Assembly (NCBI GenBank): GCA_026936335.1
Contig: JAPMXV010000004.1
Location: 310,001-374,000, forward strand
DNA length: 64,000 nt
Source of the DNA: Mantamonas sphyraenae
Lineage: Eukaryota; CRuMs; Mantamonadidae
Reading direction: 5' to 3'
This document shows positions 62,976 through 64,000 of this stretch, piece by piece; position 1 is the stretch's first letter, and each line of letters opens with the position of its first letter. The position numbers and the translations under genes were made by a program. The notes beneath the pieces were generated by a model. That model was not told where the DNA came from, searched no databases, and worked only from the letters and a program-made list of their open reading frames with translations.

Positions 62976-64000
62976 ATGTTTGGCCTGAACCAGGACGAGG
63001 AGATCGGCATTGTGGCCGGAGTGGTTGTGGTTGTGCTGCTGGTGGTGTTTCTGTGCTTTCGGCAGCGGAGGAGGCGCCGGTTTGGGTACGGGGTGCTGGG
63101 CACGGAAGAAGGCATGAACACGCCGCTGACGTCGACGTACTACCAGTCGACAAACGAAAAGTGGAACGGTAGGTGTGGAAAGAGAGGGGAGGGAGAGCGG
63201 TGGGCAAGGAGGTGGGCGTGCGGACGCAAGGAAGGCGGTGGGAGGTTCGGGCGCGTGGATGAGTGGAAGAGGGTTTGACGTTTGCTGACACGAACGGGCG
63301 GTGTTGCACGTGGTGGCTTGGCACGGGACCGGGGCCGACGGGGCATCCTGGGAGCGCAGAGAAGGAAACACTGATGAATGCACGGTTCTATCTGCGAAGC
63401 GCGTTTTCGTATGCGTTTGAGCGGGAACTGCGGCGAATGGGCACGCGTGCAGAGAAGGAGTACTTCTTGGTGAAGCACAACAACGATGGGGTGCGTGTGA
63501 TGTCGATGGTGCTGAAGGGAGACGACTGTGTGGTGCCGCTGGACAGTGAGAACGGAAAGCAAACGGTGCGGAGCCTTCTGATGGCCATCAAACACCCGTA
63601 CGTGTATCCGACGAGCGATTTCGATTTCATGGGAGCCAAGGACCTGGCGTTTGTGTTTCGGGAGTTTAACGCAAAGGGATCGCTGCGAGACTACATCTAC
63701 AAGGCGAACCCGCGGGATCCTCAGGGGGTCAAGTACGGCCAGGGAGAGGCATTGGCAGAGCGCAAGGTGGCCAAGTTTGGACGGCAGATCCTGGAGGCGC
63801 TGCTGTTCCTGAACGCAAAGGGGGTGCCGTACAGCCACCTGAAGACGTGCAACGTGATGGTGGTGAAGGGGACGTGCCAGTTGACAGACTACGAAAATGA
63901 CATCCTGGGCCTGAGCGGACAACTGGAACCGTACGTGTCGCAGCTTGTGGGCGTTGACGCACAGGTTGGCGCGTTTGGGCATGTGCTGTACGAAATGGCG
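62976..64000 (+). CDS. PXK: Membrane-anchored PXK/Slob-like pseudokinase, 5' part
   Basis: Exons 62976-63168 and 63360 to the window end; the gene continues beyond. The first exon encodes a short acidic N-terminus, one transmembrane helix (GIVAGVVVVVLLVVFLCF) and a basic stop-transfer run (RQRRRRRFGYG). Exon 2, joined in phase 1 (KWN-EKETLMNARFYLRSAF), matches PXK and Drosophila Slob: FNAKGSLRDYIYKANPRDP (PXK GSLRDLIYKAKPKDP), KFGRQILEALLFLNAKGVPY, SHLKTCNVMV in place of the HRD loop, LTDYEND in place of DFG, and FGHVLYEMA. The HRD Asp and DFG Gly are missing, so it is a predicted pseudokinase. PXK has a PX domain instead of a transmembrane anchor; here none is visible. The donor is GTAGGT at 63169 and CTGAC lies at 63285. 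Confidence 0.78.

Noticed and set aside
1-64000. tRNA, rRNA or mobile-element genes
   Set aside because: Nothing resembling tRNA arms with A/B boxes, rRNA, reverse transcriptase or transposase was seen, but I could not run a covariance or profile search.

Overview
The window is nuclear DNA of a unicellular eukaryote. The genes are spliced by GT-AG introns and encode eIF3a, eL14, a SETD2-type methyltransferase, a ubiquitin E1, a mitochondrial-type prolyl-tRNA synthetase and a huntingtin homologue. Huntingtin, a HEI10-like RING protein, a prenylated ubiquitin-fold protein, GPS/REJ adhesion modules and a PXK/Slob pseudokinase together fit a free-living protist. The lineage cannot be fixed from this sequence; an apusomonad, filasterean, choanoflagellate or thraustochytrid-like organism would all be compatible. 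The DNA is GC-rich and very compact: convergent genes end 2-25 bp apart, and six divergent pairs share 40-201 bp.

Layout. 1-14.2 kb holds housekeeping genes: a PAP2-type phosphatase fragment, RPAP3, an unknown protein, eIF3a, eL14, a choline/ethanolamine phosphotransferase, SETD2, mitochondrial ProRS and an ALY/REF mRNA-export factor. 14.2-23.2 kb is a huntingtin homologue of about 2,913 aa. 23.2-32 kb holds a PH-like membrane protein, a GNAT-like protein, an SSS symporter, a MINDY-type deubiquitinase that runs into a PB1-RING (HEI10-like) protein, an unclear small locus and a KAS III (FabH/OleA-like) enzyme. 32.0-58.4 kb is one minus-strand gene for a giant adhesion receptor of about 8,800 aa: signal peptide, beta-propeller repeats, Cys-rich module, many cadherin-like repeats, fibrinogen/LamG modules, CGVC repeats, REJ-like region, GPS, Gly-rich hinge, seven transmembrane helices and a cytosolic tail. 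58.6-64 kb holds UBA1, a CaaX-terminated ubiquitin-fold protein and the start of a membrane-anchored PXK/Slob-like pseudokinase.

I resolved 21 introns by hand from reading frames and homology. All 21 donors have G at +5 and most fit GTRNGT, and about 12 of the introns carry a CTGAC branch-point-like motif. Six loci were missed or mis-started by simple ORF calling: the PAP2 fragment, RPAP3 exon 1, the ATG-only exon of eL14, the ProRS 5' exons, the SETD2 AWS exon and the PXK-like gene.

Two cautions apply. Between 25.8 and 60.7 kb several conserved genes are broken by 1-2 base frame changes, nearly all in short homopolymer runs, whereas the first 25 kb has none; these look like residual assembly indels, not pseudogenes. 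The giant gene also contains a 4,266-bp tandem duplication and a third partial copy that are almost identical, which could be biology or an assembly effect. Ubiquitin-related genes are prominent (E1, MINDY, PB1-RING, membrane-anchored ubiquitin fold), but nothing in the sequence shows that they are co-regulated.
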